Below the pieces are notes generated by a model, which did not search any database, was not told where the DNA came from, and saw only the letters and a list, made by a program, of their open reading frames with translations. Shown one piece after another: positions 46,902 to 55,172 of a DNA stretch of 64,000 nucleotides. A program made the translations under genes and the position numbers. The first letter of the stretch is position 1, and every line of letters starts with the position of its first letter. Origin of the DNA: Delftia tsuruhatensis (GTDB taxonomy: Bacteria; Pseudomonadota; Gammaproteobacteria; Burkholderiales; Burkholderiaceae_C); the NCBI RefSeq assembly GCF_903815225.1, contig NZ_LR813084.1, positions 724,501-788,500 on the forward strand. Reading direction: 5' to 3'.

Positions 46902-48089
46902 ATGCGCGCAGATGTGTTTTTGGTGGAAGCCGGCCATGCGGCCACGCGCTCGCAGGCGCAGCGGCTGATCGCGGGCGGGGTGCAGTGGCGCATGACGCCG
47001 CTGACGCCGTGGAAGAAGGTGGCCAAGAATGGCGACGAGATTCCTGCCGGCGCCGAGCTGCAGCTGCTCGACGGTGCCGAGGCGAAGTACATCTCGCGCG
47101 GCGGGCTGAAGCTGGAAGGCGCGCTGGCGGCCACGAAGCTGTCGGTGGCCGGGCTGCGCTGCCTGGACGTGGGCCAGAGCACGGGGGGCTTCACCGACTG
47201 CCTGCTGCAGGCCGGCGCGGCCCAGGTGATCGGCGTGGATGTGGGCCATGGGCAGTTGCACGAGCGGCTGCGCTCCGATGCGCGTGTGGTCTGTGTCGAG
47301 GGGCTGAACGCACGCCATGTGACGGCCGACGGCCTGCTGGAGGCCTGCGAGGAGGTCCTGTCCGAGCGCTGGGAGGAAGATCCCGACGACAACGACACCC
47401 AGCCCGTGGCGCCCTATGCCTGGATGCGCAATGGCGGTGTGGTGGACGAGGACTATGACGACAGCGACGACGCCAAGGAGGCCGAGATCGAAGCCTTCAA
47501 GGCCGAGCGCGCCGCCAAGGGCAAGGCCCGCGAGGAGGGTACGGTGGCCACCCAGCGCCGCCGCCGCGCCGAGTTCGCGGACGTGGACATCACGCCGCAG
47601 TTCGACTTCGTCACGGGTGATCTCTCCTTCATCTCGCTGACCCTGGTGCTGCCGGCCGTCACGCGCCTGCTCAAGCCCCATGGCCAGCTGCTGATGCTGG
47701 TCAAGCCGCAGTTCGAGCTGCAACCCGGCCAGGTGGGCAAGGGCGGCATCGTGCGCGATGCGGCGCTGTTCGCCGAGGTCGAGCAGCGCATCCGCATCTG
47801 CCTGTCCGAGCTGGGCCTGGAGGTCAAGGCCTGGATGGATTCCGCCATCGAAGGCGGCGATGGAAACCGCGAGTTCTTCGTGCATGCCCAACAGGGCGCC
47901 GTCGTGCAGGCGCTGCCGCAGCCCGAAGGCGAGGACGAGGATGCGCCCCGTCCGGCCGTGAAGGCCGCCGCCAGGCGCGTATCGCGCACCGTGCAGCGCG
48001 AGCAGCGCAACGAGCGCGTCATCGACACCAGCACCGAGTTCGGCGTGCCCGGTCCCGGGCGCGCCAAGCTGCGCAAACGCAACGAATGA
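46902..48089 (+). CDS. TlyA-family RNA 2'-O-methyltransferase with an acidic insertion
   Basis: This 395-residue protein starts at 46902, after GGGAG. An S4 RNA-binding domain (residues 1-60) is followed by a FtsJ-like methyltransferase fold: the SAM motif CLDVGQSTGGFTDCLL at about 87-102, GDLSFISLTLVLPAVTRLL at about 239-257, and LVKPQFELQPGQVGKGGIVR. TlyA proteins usually have about 250-270 residues. Here about 90 residues (approximately 145-235), rich in Asp and Glu with WEEDPDDNDTQ and EDYDDSDDAKEAEIEAF, are inserted within the catalytic fold, and a basic tail follows. The target is probably rRNA by family, but not shown. It lies between ahcY and metF, so its product SAH would be cleared by the neighbouring enzyme. 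Confidence 0.85.
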   Translation: MRADVFLVEAGHAATRSQAQRLIAGGVQWRMTPLTPWKKVAKNGDEIPAGAELQLLDGAEAKYISRGGLKLEGALAATKLSVAGLRCLDVGQSTGGFTDCLLQAGAAQVIGVDVGHGQLHERLRSDARVVCVEGLNARHVTADGLLEACEEVLSERWEEDPDDNDTQPVAPYAWMRNGGVVDEDYDDSDDAKEAEIEAFKAERAAKGKAREEGTVATQRRRRAEFADVDITPQFDFVTGDLSFISLTLVLPAVTRLLKPHGQLLMLVKPQFELQPGQVGKGGIVRDAALFAEVEQRIRICLSELGLEVKAWMDSAIEGGDGNREFFVHAQQGAVVQALPQPEGEDEDAPRPAVKAAARRVSRTVQREQRNERVIDTSTEFGVPGPGRAKLRKRNE

Positions 48090-48111
48090 AACACCGAGCA
48101 GCGAGTCTTAC

Positions 48112-48939
48112 ATGAGCTTTCCGATCAGTTTCGAGTTCTTTCCGACCAAGACGGCGGAGGGCGCGGTCAAGCACGTGCAGGTGCGCAGGAACCTCTATGC
48201 GCGCCAGCCCCAGTTCTGCTCCGTCACCTATGGCGCGGGCGGCTCCACGCAGTCCGGCACCTTCGCCATGGTGCGCGACATCCAGGGCGAAGGCGTCAGC
48301 GCCGCATCGCATTTCTCCTGCGTGGGCGCCACGCACGACAAGGTCCGTGCCGAGCTGAACGAGCTCAAGGCCATGGGCGTGCGGCGCATCGTCGCGCTGC
48401 GAGGCGATCTGCCCAGCGGCTATGGCCTGGGCGGCGAGTTCCACTACGCCAGCGACCTCGTGGCCTTCATCCGCCGCGAGTTCGGCGACTGGTTCCACAT
48501 CGAGGTCGCGGCCTATCCCGAGGTCCATCCCCAGGCCAAATCCCCACAGTCCGATCTGGAAGCGTTTGCGGCTAAAGTGCGCGCTGGCGCGGATTCCGCG
48601 ATCACCCAATATTTCTACAATGCCGACGCCTACTGCCGTTTCGTTGATGCGGCGCGCGGCATGGGGCTTGATGTACCGGTCGTTCCCGGCATCATGCCCA
48701 TCACCAGCTCTACGCAGCTGATGCGCTTCTCGGACGCCTGCGGCGCCGAGATCCCGCGCTGGATCCGCCTGCGTCTGCAGGCTTACGGAGATGACACGGC
48801 GTCCATTCGCGCCTTCGGCCTGGATGTCGTGTCCCGTCTATGCGAGCAGTTGCGCAGCCAGGGCGCTCCCGGGCTGCACTTCTATACGATGAACCAGAGC
48901 GTCGCCACGCTGGAAATCTGCGATCGATTGGGCCTTTGA
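48112..48939 (+). CDS. metF: 5,10-Methylenetetrahydrofolate reductase
   Basis: This 275-residue FAD enzyme reduces methylene-THF to methyl-THF for homocysteine methylation. It starts MSFPISFEFFPTKTAEG, with the catalytic glutamate in FEFFP. VTYGAGGSTQSGTF, RRIVALRGDLP and FHIEVAAYPEVHPQA are the standard cofactor and substrate regions, and ITQYFYNADAYCRFVDAARG follows. It is 22 bases after the TlyA-like gene on the same strand and completes a SAM-cycle cluster with ahcY. Confidence 0.97.
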   Translation: MSFPISFEFFPTKTAEGAVKHVQVRRNLYARQPQFCSVTYGAGGSTQSGTFAMVRDIQGEGVSAASHFSCVGATHDKVRAELNELKAMGVRRIVALRGDLPSGYGLGGEFHYASDLVAFIRREFGDWFHIEVAAYPEVHPQAKSPQSDLEAFAAKVRAGADSAITQYFYNADAYCRFVDAARGMGLDVPVVPGIMPITSSTQLMRFSDACGAEIPRWIRLRLQAYGDDTASIRAFGLDVVSRLCEQLRSQGAPGLHFYTMNQSVATLEICDRLGL

Positions 48940-49016
48940 GCGCGCAGCCCCTGCGCCGGCCCCGGGCGGCCCTCTAGAAACTGGGAACGGTCAGGCGTTC
49001 CCTGGAGGTTTTGTCC

Positions 49017-49892
49017 ATGGCAAGTGATTTTCGACGCCTGCCCGGGCGCTGGCTGGCGATGTGCGCCATCACCGCCACATTGGCCGGCTGCGCGCCGGTA
49101 CCCGTGGCCGAGAGCGATGCCGAGTCCGGCGCCCTGATGGCGAATGCCGAGGCGATCACGGAGGCCCAGGTGCCATCATCGGCCGTCCCCTCGGCAGGCA
49201 AGCGCGGCAGCCGCGCATCGCGGGCGGCGCAGCCCGTCGCCAGAGCCGCCGAGGCCAGGCCCTCCGAGCCGGCGACCTCCCAGGAGGATGCCGAGTCGCC
49301 CTCCAATCCTGAATTCGCCCTCGTGCCCTCGCGCGACAGCGACCAGCAAGGCCTGGCCTCCTGGTATGGCCCGGGCCTGCATGGTCGCCTGACCGCCAGC
49401 GGCGAGCGTTTCGACAAGCAGGAGCTCACGGCCGCGCACCGCAGCTTTGCCTTCGGCAGCCGCGTGTGCGTGCGCAGCGCCGCCACCGGCAAGACCGTGG
49501 TGGTGCGCATCAATGACCGGGGGCCCTTCGCTCCGGGCCGCGTGATCGACCTGAGCCAGGCCGCTGCCCAGGAGCTGGGCATGGTCGGCCTGGGCATCAA
49601 GCCCGTGGAGCTGTGGCAGCTCGATGAAGGCGAGGAGGAGTGTCCCGAAACCCGCGTCACGGCCCGGAAGGCCGAATCCCTCAAGAGGGCCCAGCAGGCC
49701 AAGGCGCAATCCCAGGCCAGGGGGCAGGCGCAGGCCAGGGCTCAGGGTCGCAACACGCGGGCCCAGGCCAAGGCGCCCGCACCCAGGGCGCGCACGGCCG
49801 TGGCCAGCCGCGCACCAGCCAGGCCGGCGGCATCGGCGGCTTCGCCCGCCGCGGCCACCGCCGTTGCTTCAGCGGCGCAGGGCGCGCGCTGA
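49017..49892 (+). CDS. rlpA: RlpA-like septal-ring lipoprotein (lytic transglycosylase)
   Basis: This 291-residue lipoprotein starts at the ATG at 49017, 8 bases after GGAGG. The lipobox LAGC has Cys25. The double-psi barrel of RlpA covers roughly residues 100-195 (GLASWYGPGLHGRLTASGER to GIKPVELWQL). The candidate catalytic residues are Glu in ASGERFD, His in AAHRSFAFG and Asp in VRINDRGPF. It would cleave denuded peptidoglycan glycans. It lacks the SPOR domain of longer RlpA proteins and ends instead in a low-complexity Ala/Gln/Arg/Lys tail. It ends only 7 bases before the convergent rlmJ gene. Confidence 0.88.
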   Translation: MASDFRRLPGRWLAMCAITATLAGCAPVPVAESDAESGALMANAEAITEAQVPSSAVPSAGKRGSRASRAAQPVARAAEARPSEPATSQEDAESPSNPEFALVPSRDSDQQGLASWYGPGLHGRLTASGERFDKQELTAAHRSFAFGSRVCVRSAATGKTVVVRINDRGPFAPGRVIDLSQAAAQELGMVGLGIKPVELWQLDEGEEECPETRVTARKAESLKRAQQAKAQSQARGQAQARAQGRNTRAQAKAPAPRARTAVASRAPARPAASAASPAAATAVASAAQGAR

Positions 49893-49899
49893 CCGCCGT

Positions 49900-50766
49900 T
49901 CAGCCGCCCGATTCGAGGGTGAAGGCCGCGTTCTCGTCCTGGCCCAGCAGCTGGACCATCTGCGGCATGGCCGGCTTGAGCTGCTCCTTGAGGTTGTAGG
50001 GCGGGTTGATCAGGAACATGCCGCTGGCCGGCAGGCCGCCGCGCTCCGAGGTCTTGTTGCTCTTGACCGTGAGCTCGGCATTCAGCCAGCTCTTGCCGGC
50101 CTTGGTGGCCATGGTCTTCAGGCGGCGCGGCAGGTCGTGCGCCTCGGGACGGGGAATGATGGGGTACCAGACCGCATAGGTGCCGGTGGCGAAGCGCTTG
50201 AGGCTGTCGGCCACCATGTCCAGTACCTTGGCGTAGTCGCTCTTGAGCTCGTAGCTGGGATCGCACAGCAGCAGGGCGCGGCGCGAGGGCGGTGGCAGGA
50301 ATTTCTTGACGCCCTCGAAGCCGTCCTCGTGCAGCACGGCGACCTGGCGGCCTGCCTGCAGCTGGGCGATGTTGCCGGTCAGCGCGCGCATGTCGGTGGG
50401 GTGCAGCTCGAAGACCTTGAGCTTGTCGCGTTCCTGCACGCGCAGCAGGGACTGGATGATGAAGGGCGAACCCGGGTAGTTGCGCAGCTGCGTGCCCTGG
50501 TTGAAGGAGCGCACCATGGCCAGGTAGGCCTGCAGCACCGGGGCCAGCTCGGATTCCTGGGCCAGGCGCAGGATGCCGTCGGCGGCCTCGCCGCTCTTGC
50601 TGGCGTAGTCGCCATCCAGGCGGTACAGGCCGGCGCCCGCGTGCGTGTCCAGCACCGTGAGCGCAGCCTCCTTCTGGAGCAGGTATTGCAGGGTGGCGAT
50701 CAGCACCGTGTGCTTGAGCACATCGGCGTGGTTGCCTGCATGGAAGGCGTGGCGGTAACTGAACAT
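49900..50766 (-). CDS. rlmJ: 23S rRNA (adenine2030-N6)-methyltransferase RlmJ
   Basis: This 288-residue enzyme methylates A2030 of 23S rRNA with SAM. It starts MFSYRHAFHAGNHADVLKHT, the characteristic RlmJ N-terminus. VLDTHAGAGLYRLDGDYASK is the SAM-binding region and LLCDPSYELKSDYAKVLDM holds the catalytic DPSY-type motif. Length is close to the 280 residues of E. coli RlmJ. It converges on rlpA with a 7-base gap and is divergent from rplM. Confidence 0.95.
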   Translation of the reverse strand: MFSYRHAFHAGNHADVLKHTVLIATLQYLLQKEAALTVLDTHAGAGLYRLDGDYASKSGEAADGILRLAQESELAPVLQAYLAMVRSFNQGTQLRNYPGSPFIIQSLLRVQERDKLKVFELHPTDMRALTGNIAQLQAGRQVAVLHEDGFEGVKKFLPPPSRRALLLCDPSYELKSDYAKVLDMVADSLKRFATGTYAVWYPIIPRPEAHDLPRRLKTMATKAGKSWLNAELTVKSNKTSERGGLPASGMFLINPPYNLKEQLKPAMPQMVQLLGQDENAAFTLESGG

Positions 50767-50898
50767 AGGCGTGATGGTAACCAGCCGCGCGGCCGGGCGC
50801 TTGCACGGGGCGGCTGCAAGGTTGCCCGGCGCTGGCGTCTCGCGGTGGAGGAGGGCGTGCCGTGCGGATCGGGGGATGGTGCGGTTGCGCCAATTTTG

Positions 50899-50904
50899 TA
50901 TAAT
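50899..50904 (+). promoter_or_regulatory. -10 box of the rplM-rpsI promoter
   Basis: TATAAT at 50899-50904 lies 126 bases upstream of rplM and gives a long leader. The leader contains a possible stem GCTTC...GAAG around 50963-50979 and two CCGCGG-type elements that could fold, as in autoregulated ribosomal leaders. The -35 region is weak. Confidence 0.6.
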
Positions 50905-51029
50905 GGCGGGCTTCGCAGCGATTTTAGGGTCCCGCGGCGAAGTTTACCTTCCCGCCTAAGAGGCTTCCTTTTTGAAGAAGCGCCGACCGCGGAAAAGGGC
51001 CCGCCAAACCTTCTTGAAAGAGAAAACTC

Positions 51030-51458
51030 ATGTCTACATTCAGCGCAAAGCCCGCTGAGGTGCAACACGAGTGGTTTGTGATTGACGCCACCGACAAGGT
51101 GCTCGGACGTGTCGCCAGCGAAGTGGCACTCCGTCTGCGCGGCAAGCACAAGGCCATTTACACACCTCACGTTGACACCGGCGACTACATCGTCATCATC
51201 AACGCCTCCAAGCTCAAGGTCACCGGCACCAAGAACCTGGACAAGGTGTACTACCGCCATTCCGGCTTCCCCGGCGGCATCACTGCCACCAACTTCCGCG
51301 ATCTGCAGGCCAAGTTCCCCGGCCGCGCCCTGGAAAAGGCCGTCAAGGGCATGCTGCCCAAGGGCCCCCTGGGCTACGCGATGATCAAGAAGCTCAAGGT
51401 GTACGGCGGTGCAGAGCATCCCCACACCGCCCAGCAGCCCAAGGCTCTGGAAATCTAA
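51030..51458 (+). CDS. rplM: 50S ribosomal protein L13
   Basis: This 142-residue L13 has the family sequence [20 protein letters not shown], with [18 protein letters not shown] and [13 protein letters not shown], and [20 protein letters not shown] near the end. Length is exactly that of L13. It is the first gene of the standard rplM-rpsI operon, with rpsI 10 bases downstream. Confidence 0.99.
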   Translation: MSTFSAKPAEVQHEWFVIDATDKVLGRVASEVALRLRGKHKAIYTPHVDTGDYIVIINASKLKVTGTKNLDKVYYRHSGFPGGITATNFRDLQAKFPGRALEKAVKGMLPKGPLGYAMIKKLKVYGGAEHPHTAQQPKALEI

Positions 51459-51468
51459 GGAGGCCTAG

Positions 51469-51861
51469 ATGATTGGTGATTGGAACAATGGCACCGGCCG
51501 TCGCAAATCCAGCGTCGCCCGCGTGTTCCTGAAGAAGGGCTCCGGCAAGATCACTGTGAATGGCAAGGACATTCAGCAGTATTTCGGCCGCGAAACCTCC
51601 ATCATGATCGCAAAGCAACCTCTGGTGCTGACGAACAACCTGGAAGCTTTCGACATCCTGGTGAACGTCCACGGTGGTGGCGAATCCGGCCAGGCCGGCG
51701 CAACCCGCCACGGCATCACGCGCGCCCTGATCGACTACGACGCGGCCCTGAAGCCCGCACTGAGCCAGGCCGGCTTCGTGACGCGCGATGCCCGTGAAGT
51801 CGAGCGCAAGAAGGTCGGCCTGCACTCCGCACGTCGCGCCAAGCAGTTCTCCAAGCGTTGA
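51469..51861 (+). CDS. rpsI: 30S ribosomal protein S9
   Basis: This 130-residue S9 has [20 protein letters not shown], the glycine-rich [20 protein letters not shown], and the conserved basic tail [12 protein letters not shown] that reaches the ribosomal P site. The start at [13 protein letters not shown] follows an AGGAGG-like site and the L13 gene. Two hairpins, the second an intrinsic terminator, lie downstream. Confidence 0.99.
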   Translation: MIGDWNNGTGRRKSSVARVFLKKGSGKITVNGKDIQQYFGRETSIMIAKQPLVLTNNLEAFDILVNVHGGGESGQAGATRHGITRALIDYDAALKPALSQAGFVTRDAREVERKKVGLHSARRAKQFSKR

Positions 51862-51877
51862 TCCGCCTGGCACTGCC

Positions 51878-51899
51878 GGAGAGCCCCGTGGGGCTCTCC
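51878..51899. other. Perfect 10-bp hairpin after rpsI
   Basis: GGAGAGCCCC (51878-51887) and GGGGCTCTCC (51890-51899) are perfect complements with a GT between. It has no T-run, so it probably protects the 3' end or stabilises the mRNA ahead of the terminator that follows. Confidence 0.6.
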
Positions 51900-51906
51900 C
51901 CAGAAG

Positions 51907-51933
51907 AAAACCGCCCTCGCCGGCGGTTTTTTT
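51907..51933 (+). terminator. Intrinsic terminator of the rplM-rpsI operon
   Basis: AAAACCGCC (51907-51915) pairs with GGCGGTTTT (51922-51930), followed by more T to 51933. It lies between rpsI and erpA. Confidence 0.93.
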
Positions 51934-52044
51934 CTGGGCACGGCAATGTCCCCACTTGCACTGCCGTCAAGCGGCAGACCCCGGTAATTCCCGAGCCCTT
52001 TGCTGTAGCATTCGGACCAACTGAGAACACTTCGGAGTATCCCC

Positions 52045-52416
52045 ATGAGCGCCGTTGCCGAAACCATCGAAACCACCACCGAAATGCCCGCCCCGATCGT
52101 CTTCACCGACAGCGCTGCTGCCAAGGTGGCCGACCTGATCGCCGAGGAGGGCAATCCCGACCTGAAGCTGCGCGTCTTCGTGCAGGGTGGCGGCTGCTCG
52201 GGCTTCCAGTACGGCTTCACCTTCGACGAGATCACCAACGACGACGACACCACCATGACCAAGAATGGCGTGTCCCTGCTGATCGACGCCATGAGCTACC
52301 AGTACCTGGTCGGCGCAGAGATCGACTACAAGGAAGATCTGCAGGGCGCCCAGTTCGTGATCAAGAACCCGAACGCCACGACCACCTGCGGCTGCGGCTC
52401 CAGCTTCTCGGTGTAA
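52045..52416 (+). CDS. erpA: Iron-sulfur cluster insertion protein ErpA
   Basis: This 123-residue A-type carrier delivers Fe-S clusters to target enzymes. The three conserved cysteines are visible: one in [13 protein letters not shown] and two in [12 protein letters not shown] at the C-terminus. [15 protein letters not shown] starts the core. An acidic stretch (FDEITNDDD) and a short N-terminal extension are typical of beta-proteobacterial ErpA. Strong terminators before and after suggest that it is transcribed alone. Confidence 0.95.
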   Translation: MSAVAETIETTTEMPAPIVFTDSAAAKVADLIAEEGNPDLKLRVFVQGGGCSGFQYGFTFDEITNDDDTTMTKNGVSLLIDAMSYQYLVGAEIDYKEDLQGAQFVIKNPNATTTCGCGSSFSV

Positions 52417-52468
52417 GACCGCGTGGCGACTGGTGTGCAGCCCGCCCCAGTCCGTCCTACACACCGCC

Positions 52469-52501
52469 AACCGCCGTGCAGTGATGCACCGGCGGTTTTT
52501 T
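52469..52501 (+). terminator. Intrinsic terminator of erpA
   Basis: AACCGCCG plus TGCA pairs with TGCA plus CGGCGGTT across a GTGA loop, with one bulged C, and is followed by T-rich sequence to 52501. Confidence 0.92.
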
Positions 52502-52524
52502 AACGCCTGCGCTATTGCATTGCC

Positions 52525-53958
52525 ATGAATCCTGAGGACAAGAACGCTTCCACCTCTTCCTCGCGCTCGATCCTGCTGTGGCTGGTGGCCATCGGCTTTT
52601 TCATGCAGACGCTGGACGGCACCATCGTGAATACCGCGTTGCCCACCATGGCCGAGGCCCTGGGCGAGAGCCCGCTGCGCATGCAGTCGGTGATCGTGGC
52701 GTATTCGCTGACCATGGCCATGCTGATCCCTGCCTCGGGCTGGATGGCCGACCGCTTCGGCACGCGGCGCGTCTATCTGTGGGCTATCGGGCTGTTCGTG
52801 CTGGGCTCGGTGCTGTGCGCGCTCGCCCCCAACCTGAGCCTGATGGTGGCCGCGCGCGTGTTGCAGGGCATGGGCGGCGCGTTGCTCATGCCCGTGGGAC
52901 GGCTGGCCGTGCTGCGCGCGTTTCCGCGCGAGCAGTTCCTCAAGGCCATGAGCTTCGTGGCCATCCCCGGCCTTGTCGGTCCGTTGATCGGGCCGACGTT
53001 GGGCGGCTGGATGGTCGAGTACGTGAGCTGGCACTGGATCTTCCTGGTCAACGTGCCCGTGGGCCTGATCGGCCTGGCGGCCACGCTGCGCTTCATGCCC
53101 GTGGGCGAGCGCTTTGCCGTCAAGCGCTTCGATGGCGTGGGCTATGTGCTGCTGGCCTTCGGCATGGTGGCCGTGTCGCTGGCGCTGGACAGCATGTCGG
53201 GCAAGGGCATCCACGGCGCCATGGTGTTCGTGCTGCTGATCTTCGGCCTGGCCAGCCTGGCCGCCTACTGGCTGCATGCGCTGCGCCGGCCCGATCCGCT
53301 GTTCGCGCCGGAGCTGTTCGCCGTGCGCAGCCTGCGCGTCGGGCTGCTGGGCAACCTGTTCTCGCGCCTGGGCAGCTCCTGCATGCCCTTTCTGATCCCC
53401 CTGGTGCTGCAGGTCTGCCTGGGCTTCTCTCCCATGCAGGCCGGCATGATGATGCTGCCCACGGTGCTGGCCAGCATGGCCATGAAGCGCCAGACCACGT
53501 CGTTGATACAGCGCATCGGCTACCGCCGTGTGCTCATGGGCAACACCCTGCTGCTGTCGCTGATGATCGCCAGCTTCGGCTTCATGTCCACGGCCCTGCC
53601 ACTGTGGGTGGTGATCATCCAGCTGCTGATCTTCGGCGCCACCAATTCCATGCAGTTCACCGCCATGAACACCGTCACGCTCAAGGATCTGGATGCAGGC
53701 AACGCCAGCAGCGGCAACAGCCTGCTGTCCATGGTGCAGATGCTGGCCATGGGCATGGGCGTGGCGGCGGCCGGTGCCGTGCTGGCCGGCTTCAGCGAGT
53801 GGTTCGGGGGCGATACGCCGCAGCAGACACTCGACGCCTTCCGCGCCACCTTCGTCTGCATGGGCGCGGTGACGCTGGCCTCGACCATGATCTTTTCGCA
53901 GCTGGGCGAGGATGAGGACGTGCGCCCCAAGCCGCTGGAGCCGGCCGAGCATGAGTGA
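52525..53958 (+). CDS. Major facilitator exporter of the DHA2 (EmrB/MdtD) group
   Basis: This 477-residue transporter is predicted to have 14 membrane helices. Motif A is SGWMADRFGTRRVYLW, and LDGTIVNTALPTMAEALGES in helix 1 is the DHA2 signature. VGPLIGPTLGGWMVEYVSWHW is motif C-like. These features place it among H+-coupled drug or toxin exporters of the EmrB/QacA and HsrA/MdtD type. The actual substrate is unknown. It stands alone after the erpA terminator and before its own terminator, 24 bases after the former. Confidence 0.88.
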   Translation: MNPEDKNASTSSSRSILLWLVAIGFFMQTLDGTIVNTALPTMAEALGESPLRMQSVIVAYSLTMAMLIPASGWMADRFGTRRVYLWAIGLFVLGSVLCALAPNLSLMVAARVLQGMGGALLMPVGRLAVLRAFPREQFLKAMSFVAIPGLVGPLIGPTLGGWMVEYVSWHWIFLVNVPVGLIGLAATLRFMPVGERFAVKRFDGVGYVLLAFGMVAVSLALDSMSGKGIHGAMVFVLLIFGLASLAAYWLHALRRPDPLFAPELFAVRSLRVGLLGNLFSRLGSSCMPFLIPLVLQVCLGFSPMQAGMMMLPTVLASMAMKRQTTSLIQRIGYRRVLMGNTLLLSLMIASFGFMSTALPLWVVIIQLLIFGATNSMQFTAMNTVTLKDLDAGNASSGNSLLSMVQMLAMGMGVAAAGAVLAGFSEWFGGDTPQQTLDAFRATFVCMGAVTLASTMIFSQLGEDEDVRPKPLEPAEHE

Positions 53959-53986
53959 GGCCTGCAGCCAGGCCTCAGGTTTTCTT
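53956..53986 (+). terminator. Intrinsic terminator overlapping the exporter stop codon
   Basis: TGAGGCCTG (53956-53964) pairs with CAGGCCTCA (53969-53977), followed by GGTTTTCTT. The stem begins at the TGA stop itself. The bases from 53987 to 54114 hold no further feature that I recognise. Confidence 0.78.
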
Positions 53987-54114
53987 GGAGAAGAAGACCA
54001 CTTCGGGTAACCCTTCGAAATGGGCATCACAGGTGGCCTCGATGATGGGCCGTATGCCGTCGGGAAAGCCGCCGCCTTGGCGGGGGAGCGGTGTGCAGCC
54101 ATGGCGCATTCCGA

Positions 54115-55107
54115 TCAGCCGGCGCGGATGCGGTTCTTCCTGGCGATTTCACCCCAGAGCCGGTAGTTGTCTCGGGTCAGCTGGTCGAGCCGCTCGGGCG
54201 AACCGCCACCGACCATGTCGCCGTTCTTGGCGATAGCGCTGCTCACGGCAGGCGCTGCGGTGGCTGTGTTCAGGGCCGCATTGGCGGCGCGGACGATCTC
54301 GGGCTCCAGCCGGGGCTTGCCCCAGAGGCCGACGAAGACGGTGACCAGAAAGTCCTTCAGACCCAGCTCGGTGCCCGTGGGCACGTCCGGCAGGGCTGGC
54401 AGGCGCGCGGCGCCGGTGACCAGGATGGGGCGCAGCCTGCCTGTGGTGATGAAGGGGATCAGCAGCGAGGCCGCGTCCACGATGCAGGGCACCTGATTGC
54501 CCACCACGTCTTGGATGGCCGGTGCGCTGCCCTTGTAGGGCACCTGGTTCATCATGGGCAGGCCGGCGCGCTCACGCAGCAGCTCCATTGCCAGATGCGT
54601 GTTGCCGCCGCTGCCGGCGCTGGCATAGCTGAACCCGCCAGCCCGGGTCCCGGCCTCGACCCAGACTCGGAACTGCTCCAGGTCCTTCGCGGGAGAGGCC
54701 GGGTGCACGCACAGCACTAACTGGGACTCCAGGATCAGCCCGATGGGCGTGAAGTCCAGCGGGTTGGGCGAGGGCGTGGCAAAGGTGTGTGGATTGATGG
54801 TGAGGCTGGTATTGGCCACCAGCAGCTTGTGGGAGTCATTGGCCCGCAGCACCTCGCTGGCACCGATGTTGCCTGATGCGCCGGGCCGGTTCTCGACCAC
54901 CACCGACTGACCCAGCACCGAGGACATGCCCTGCGTGACGAAGCGTGCGCCGGCATCGGTCAGCCCGCCCGGCGGATAGCCGACGACGAGCGAGACCGGC
55001 CTGGAAGGCCAGGTGGCCTGGGCCGAAACGGCCAGTGGCGCGAGCGCGCAGGTGGCGCAGGCCGTCGTGGCGGTGCTGAGAAGCTGGCGTCTGGAAATCG
55101 AGGTCAC
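54115..55107 (-). CDS. Bug-family (TctC) periplasmic solute-binding protein
   Basis: This 330-residue extracytoplasmic receptor of tripartite tricarboxylate transporters has ISRRQLLSTATTACATCALA as a Tat-like leader, cleaved near AVSAQA. Family sequence is VSLVVGYPPGGLTDAGARFV, VVVENRPGASGNIGASEVLR and VPYKGSAPAIQDVVGNQVPC, where the carboxylate ligand is held by two beta-loops. No TctA or TctB membrane genes lie in this window, which is common for the many orphan Bug proteins of this group. It follows the dehydratase by 65 bases on the same strand, so its ligand is probably a sugar acid used by that enzyme. Confidence 0.9.
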   Translation of the reverse strand: MTSISRRQLLSTATTACATCALAPLAVSAQATWPSRPVSLVVGYPPGGLTDAGARFVTQGMSSVLGQSVVVENRPGASGNIGASEVLRANDSHKLLVANTSLTINPHTFATPSPNPLDFTPIGLILESQLVLCVHPASPAKDLEQFRVWVEAGTRAGGFSYASAGSGGNTHLAMELLRERAGLPMMNQVPYKGSAPAIQDVVGNQVPCIVDAASLLIPFITTGRLRPILVTGAARLPALPDVPTGTELGLKDFLVTVFVGLWGKPRLEPEIVRAANAALNTATAAPAVSSAIAKNGDMVGGGSPERLDQLTRDNYRLWGEIARKNRIRAG

Positions 55108-55172
55108 GGTGGTCTCCCGGTGGATGCAGGGTGGTGTCTGGGTCCTGGTCGCGTGGGACTCGGTGCGCGGGC

